64,000 bases of DNA from Sipunculus nudus (Eukaryota; Annelida; Sipuncula; Golfingiida; Sipunculidae): contig CM049306.1 of NCBI GenBank assembly GCA_026874595.1, forward strand, positions 95,473,642 through 95,537,641, read 5' to 3'. This document shows, piece after piece, positions 59,823 through 64,000 of this stretch (the stretch's first letter is position 1; each line of letters begins with the position of its first letter). A program made the position numbers and the translations under genes. Below the pieces are notes generated by a model that had not been told where the DNA came from, made no database searches, and worked only from the letters and a program-made list of their open reading frames with translations.

Positions 59823-61945
59823 ATATATGGCCCGCCACTTAAGCAAGAACTCTTGATTTCGGGTCATGGGTTCAAAGGTTGGGGTCACAGCACCCACCTA
59901 ATTTAAAAGGTTTGGATGCTTCTTAAGCCAATCTTAAATTTCAGACCTTCCATCTTGCACATGTTGCTCACCTGTCAATAGGGGAAGATCACTATCAATT
60001 TTGGAGTCACAAGGTCACAGGAGCTATCTGTCCATCAAAGATCAAGGTCACAGGACTATCTTACTGATTTATATGCTGACCAGGCTTACAGTTTAAAACA
60101 TTAGATGTAATTATGCCTCTGTTGTTTGGGATACTCCATTCCTGCACTTTCATACAAGACCATTACCGATTCAAATCTTAACATCTTGGTTCAGATGTTT
60201 AAATATTGTTTTGGGTCAGTCCCTCTTTCTCTGCATGCAATCAGGTCCTTTATAATATTTTTTAAGCATCACTCTTCCTGACCTGTCAGCATTCTAGTTT
60301 AGCTTAGCTGTCATCTGAGCTATAGCGATCAATCTTTGTCTTTCATCTGTCTGTCTGTCCGTCCGTCCTTTAGCTGGGCACTAGTCGTAACCACTGGACC
60401 TGGAAACTTCTATCTTAACATACAAGGAGGTAAAGCAATCTCCTTGGACACCTGATAGAACATCTCCTTAGACACCTGGATTAGGCAATCAGACAAGACA
60501 CAAAGTGTAACTATTGAACCTAGAATCTTCTGTAATAATTATCAAGGAGGTTCTTGGAAAAATTTCTTTGAAACCTGAAATGAGGTCATGGTGACCTATA
60601 TTCTGCAAGCAACTGGCCAAAATGTTATTATGAGCACCCAGACAGTCAGGCAGGGCACAACTCTTAACTGTTGGACCTAGAAATGAAATGTTTTTCTTAA
60701 TGTAAGGGGAGGTAATTGTAATGTCTCCTTGGACATTCAAAATAAGGTCACTGAAACATATATTCTTTGAGCTATGAGAAAGAGCATGATTTGAGTACCC
60801 TGTAAGTCAGACTGACACGAGTTGAAGTAGTTTGACGTAGAAACTTGTAACCTAGCATCCAGGATGTTCATGATAAAATCTTCTTGGAAACCTTAAATGG
60901 GGTCACTGTTACTTATTAATACATACATCACCTGTATGTCATATTCAGGTGAGCGTTCTGGTCCATGGACCACTCGTTTTTAAACCTAAACTCCTGTTTA
61001 TTTTTACCACTTTTACATTACCATGAATTACTTGTATGCTGTATAAGATTATACCTAAAATGTTGGTTGGGCTCATTGAGTCTAACTTGTACATCACGCT
61101 GCAAGGTCAAGGTAATGATTGGGTTGTTGAAACTCTTTCATTGCAGAAGGTTGATTTTTAATGCTGTTCACTGTTTGTGGCCCATCTTTCTTATATCTCT
61201 GACAAAATACGAATATGTTAAAGGGATTACTTTAAAATATATGACTTCTTTGGATTTGCATACGTAATCGTATTTGATCGATTATGCAAAATTACAATAG
61301 ATTTATTCGCTTATGAAAGAAACGACCAATCATCGATATAATTGATTTACTGGCACACAGCTAGGAAGTACCATCAGCTCGAGAGCGGGGCGTCTTGTGT
61401 GCCTGCAATTATATTCACTTAATCACATTTGGAGTATGCTAAAGGGCAAATTATGGTGACTGTAATTTCAATATGTAATTGAAACAGATCCCTCTCTCTG
61501 TCTTTGTCTCTCTGTCTTTCTCTCTCTCTGAGCTTCATAACACTGAGGGAGTTGGGGCTTACACACCAACTCATATGCCCAATACTGCTATTGAAGAAAT
61601 TGATAACAAGAGACCTGGTGGTTCATGTAAAATGACAGCCACTCCCATAGCGTACTGCTTGCTTTTAACTTCTAACCAGTAATCTTGCAATGCTTTAAAT
61701 AATTTTAATTTGACTAATAATATTAAACCTGCACCATGGATCCAAGCAGTCAGTTTATACTGGATATAGAGGTATAGAGCATCTTTTTCCGAGGGTTTCA
61801 TATGGAATATCCGAGAGAATATCGTGAAATTAAACCCTCACGAACAGAACAAAGAGGCAACCGCAATATCTGATGACACAAAATCAGGAAAAGCTGGCAG
61901 ACACAGCAGGATCTACGGTGGCTCGTATAGGACAGAAAAATTTTT

Positions 61946-63503
61946 TTATCTCGTTTTCACGCGATAGTATCGCGTTCCTACGTGATAATTATCTCATTCT
62001 CACGTTAAATATTCATATTTTGGTAGACCTTTAGTATGTCAAACTACCTACCTTACGAAAATGCATTATGCAAACAGAAATTCTGTTGCAATTTCTTTTA
62101 CCTTTTTCACTAAAACTACTGGCCTACGCATCCGATACCGGGCGTATCGGTCGGACCAGGTCAGCTGCCACACGATAGAATGGTTCGTGGACTAGCGGGA
62201 GTTAACCTTCTTCCAGAAAAACTGGAAACGTATTTTCATACGTACGTTCTATACCCTGATGACTCACCCTCATGGGCTAAGGCCACAACCTGCGTACCAG
62301 ACGTACCTATATCTTTCGTAAACCTATCGTGCACAAAGTAGCCACTCTTTATGTGAAACCGGTACGATCCGCTACCCCGTCTGCTGCTTCTTTCCATTAT
62401 GCAGCCAAAAATATGTCGTCTTTCTGCGCCTAGGCTAACTCAGACGGACTGATCTCCGTGACTTGTTTTGGCATGGGTAATTTACGCTTCCCCTGCGCTT
62501 GCTTACATTTGACTTTCATTGCCCAGGTTAATGTTGCCGAAGCAACATCGAAAGTTGGCTCAACCACGTGCGCATCTATTATCTCGGTGTTAGTGCTCCT
62601 ACCCTGCCCTGTCAGGTTTCCACTAACGCCTTCAACTTCCGTAATGATAAAATTGTACAAGGAATTCTCTATCACGGCGTCTTCCGTTTCCCATACGTAA
62701 ACCGAATATTATACAATAATAACCGCTATAGGGTACTCTTTACGCAAAGCCGTTCATCATTACCAGTTTACTGTTGGACCGGGAATAGACTCCTGCTCAT
62801 TGCGACACTGGTACATCCGTAGTCTCGTAACACAGTAACATTCCGACACCCATTAACAATGCCCTGACATGTCGGCAGTGCGAGCCCATCACAAATCCGA
62901 GCTACGCCTACCATCAACTGGTCCATAAAGTTCTCGGGACTCTGGGTTACATCTCCCGTAATTGCATCGCATGGGTAAGTAGCTCTAGATGGCCATGTGT
63001 CCTTAACTGGACCCCTTAAAACGGGTGGCGATGTTACATTTTATTCAACAAAATAATTTCTCCCATGTGATTTCAAATAGAATTGTGAATAATTCCAAGT
63101 ATTTTGGTACCATTTTTTTAAATTGTTCTCTACTTTTCAGCAGTGTTCACTGCTTTTTCATTATATTCATGCATATTAAGTTGTCAGGCCATAAACACAT
63201 GAGGGTTAGGGTGGTGGAGGCTCAAACACGGAGGCTCGGACACGGGTAGAACAGACACTTAAGCTTTTGCTCAATCCTTGCACAAGTTAATCACTTACTA
63301 CCACCAAATGTCTCTTGAGATATTGGTCTTTAATGCTTAGTCTACTACTTAATACCTAGGTGGCACCTTTGACACATTGATTCTGCAGCAGCCATCTTTG
63401 GAGAGGACACATTACTGGTTGCCTTATTTTTGTGTAAGATCGTGCAGTTACTGCAGATAGCAGTGTTGTGATTTAAAATGCATATGATCTATAAACCTTT
63501 GCA
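61946..63503. other. Unassigned interval
   Basis: It is more GC-balanced than its surroundings between about 62140 and 63000, with several overlapping frames on both strands (for example 62430-62675 minus and 62458-62822 plus). None has a motif I recognise. This may be a decayed coding element. Confidence 0.4.
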
Positions 63504-63899
63504 ATGTTTCACTTAGCTGATAAGGAAATTGAAAAGTCAACATGTCTTCACAAGAGAAGATTTTTCTTTCTTGCAAAATATGTAGTTAACAGAGCTCGAG
63601 ACAACACCGAGCACTCAACAGTTCCAGAAACAAGAAAACTGTACTCAGTGTGTTCTGCCAAACAGGATGATGTCGTCAAAGTGAGAGAATTGTCTTGCTA
63701 TTGTATTTCTTGGATCAACAAAGAATATGACAAATGTGAGAATAAAGACTATGTGGCTCCTTTTAGAGATGTTGTATTTGCCTCTTATATAGAATATCAT
63801 CCAGAGGATACACCGGTTAGCCTAGTTACAACACCAGCTGAGGAGGACTCCGCTCCCAGGAAGCACATGAGCAACATTTTTTTCAATGATAACCACTGA
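63504..63899 (+). CDS. Unrecognised 131-codon ORF with a Cys-rich motif
   Basis: An ATG-initiated frame with protein-like composition. The middle reads TVPETRKLYSVCSAK, VVKVRELSCYC, then EYDKCENKDYV. This Cys pattern, with one expected Cys position occupied by Trp (CYCISWI), looks like a small zinc-binding module near the C-terminus of proteins often found repeated in invertebrate genomes, possibly of transposon origin. The frame has a stop just upstream of the ATG, no clear acceptor is seen, and the window ends 100 bases after the stop. It could be a terminal fragment of a larger gene or mobile element. Function unknown. Confidence 0.4.
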   Translation: MFHLADKEIEKSTCLHKRRFFFLAKYVVNRARDNTEHSTVPETRKLYSVCSAKQDDVVKVRELSCYCISWINKEYDKCENKDYVAPFRDVVFASYIEYHPEDTPVSLVTTPAEEDSAPRKHMSNIFFNDNH

Positions 63900-64000
63900 C
63901 ACAGTCATTACCATAACGCCTTCTGTACAGTCACTGGATGAATATTACAATTTTCATGTAACATCTCCTGGTATTGTAACTCTACAGGAGGAAAAGCATT

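Larger units (their letters stand above)
57630..61945 (+). repeat. Segmental duplication 1, copy B (paralogue of about 12093-16065)
   Basis: Collinear with copy A from ATGTATAAAGATGTGTAAT to TCAGTTTATACTGGATATA and the following block ending at TCGTATAGGACAGAAAAAT. It is longer because of the LINE at 58411-59822, and shorter in the GTCCGTCC block (60298-60980), where about 0.75 kb present in copy A is missing. Confidence 0.85.

Noticed and set aside
62430-62822. Overlapping ORFs in the GC-balanced stretch near 62.5 kb
   Set aside because: Frames on both strands are of similar length and none has a recognisable motif or splice context, so no call was made.

Overview
The window is eukaryotic, intron-bearing, AT-rich DNA from an animal. 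It is most likely a mollusc and plausibly a bivalve. That is an inference from the dense microsatellites, the poly-G runs, the AGGTCA-rich repeats and the mix of DIRS, LINE, SINE and DNA-transposon debris. Only one conserved cellular gene is recognised with confidence: the last six coding exons of CXXC1/CFP1, the CpG-binding subunit of SET1 H3K4 methyltransferase complexes (+ strand, 1511-9923). Its large intron holds an array of about 36 copies of a 64-65 bp unit that carries the 3' end of the preceding CXXC1 exon and its 5' splice site. A second array of nuclear-receptor-like AGGTCA repeats follows in the same intron.

From 12 to 26 kb there is no convincing gene. The sequence is repeat families: a segment (12.09-16.07 kb) duplicated at 57.63-61.95 kb, a 0.27-kb tandem family, and a 7.5-kb region bounded by inverted arms. 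A second segmental duplication (27.17-30.86 and 42.42-47.0 kb, direct orientation) carries two copies of a type II membrane protein resembling the NXPE/PC-esterase group. The 42-47 kb copy is an intact 536-codon ORF; the 27-31 kb copy is a pseudogene.

Between those copies lies a DIRS-type tyrosine-recombinase retrotransposon (about 36.73-41.47 kb, minus strand) with gag-like, RT, RNase H and YR coding. It is broken by a few stops and frameshifts and keeps the complementary termini of DIRS elements. It sits inside another repeat family that is also present at 18.0 kb.

From 48 to 56 kb there is a graveyard: a pogo/Tigger-like end, coding-like debris, two unrelated LINE reverse-transcriptase fragments, and a decayed B-family DNA polymerase of the kind carried by large self-synthesising (Polinton-like) elements. 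From 56 to 62 kb come tandem repeats and the second copy of the first segmental duplication, which contains a 5'-truncated LINE; the other copy is the matching empty site. The last 2 kb hold an unassigned 131-codon ORF.
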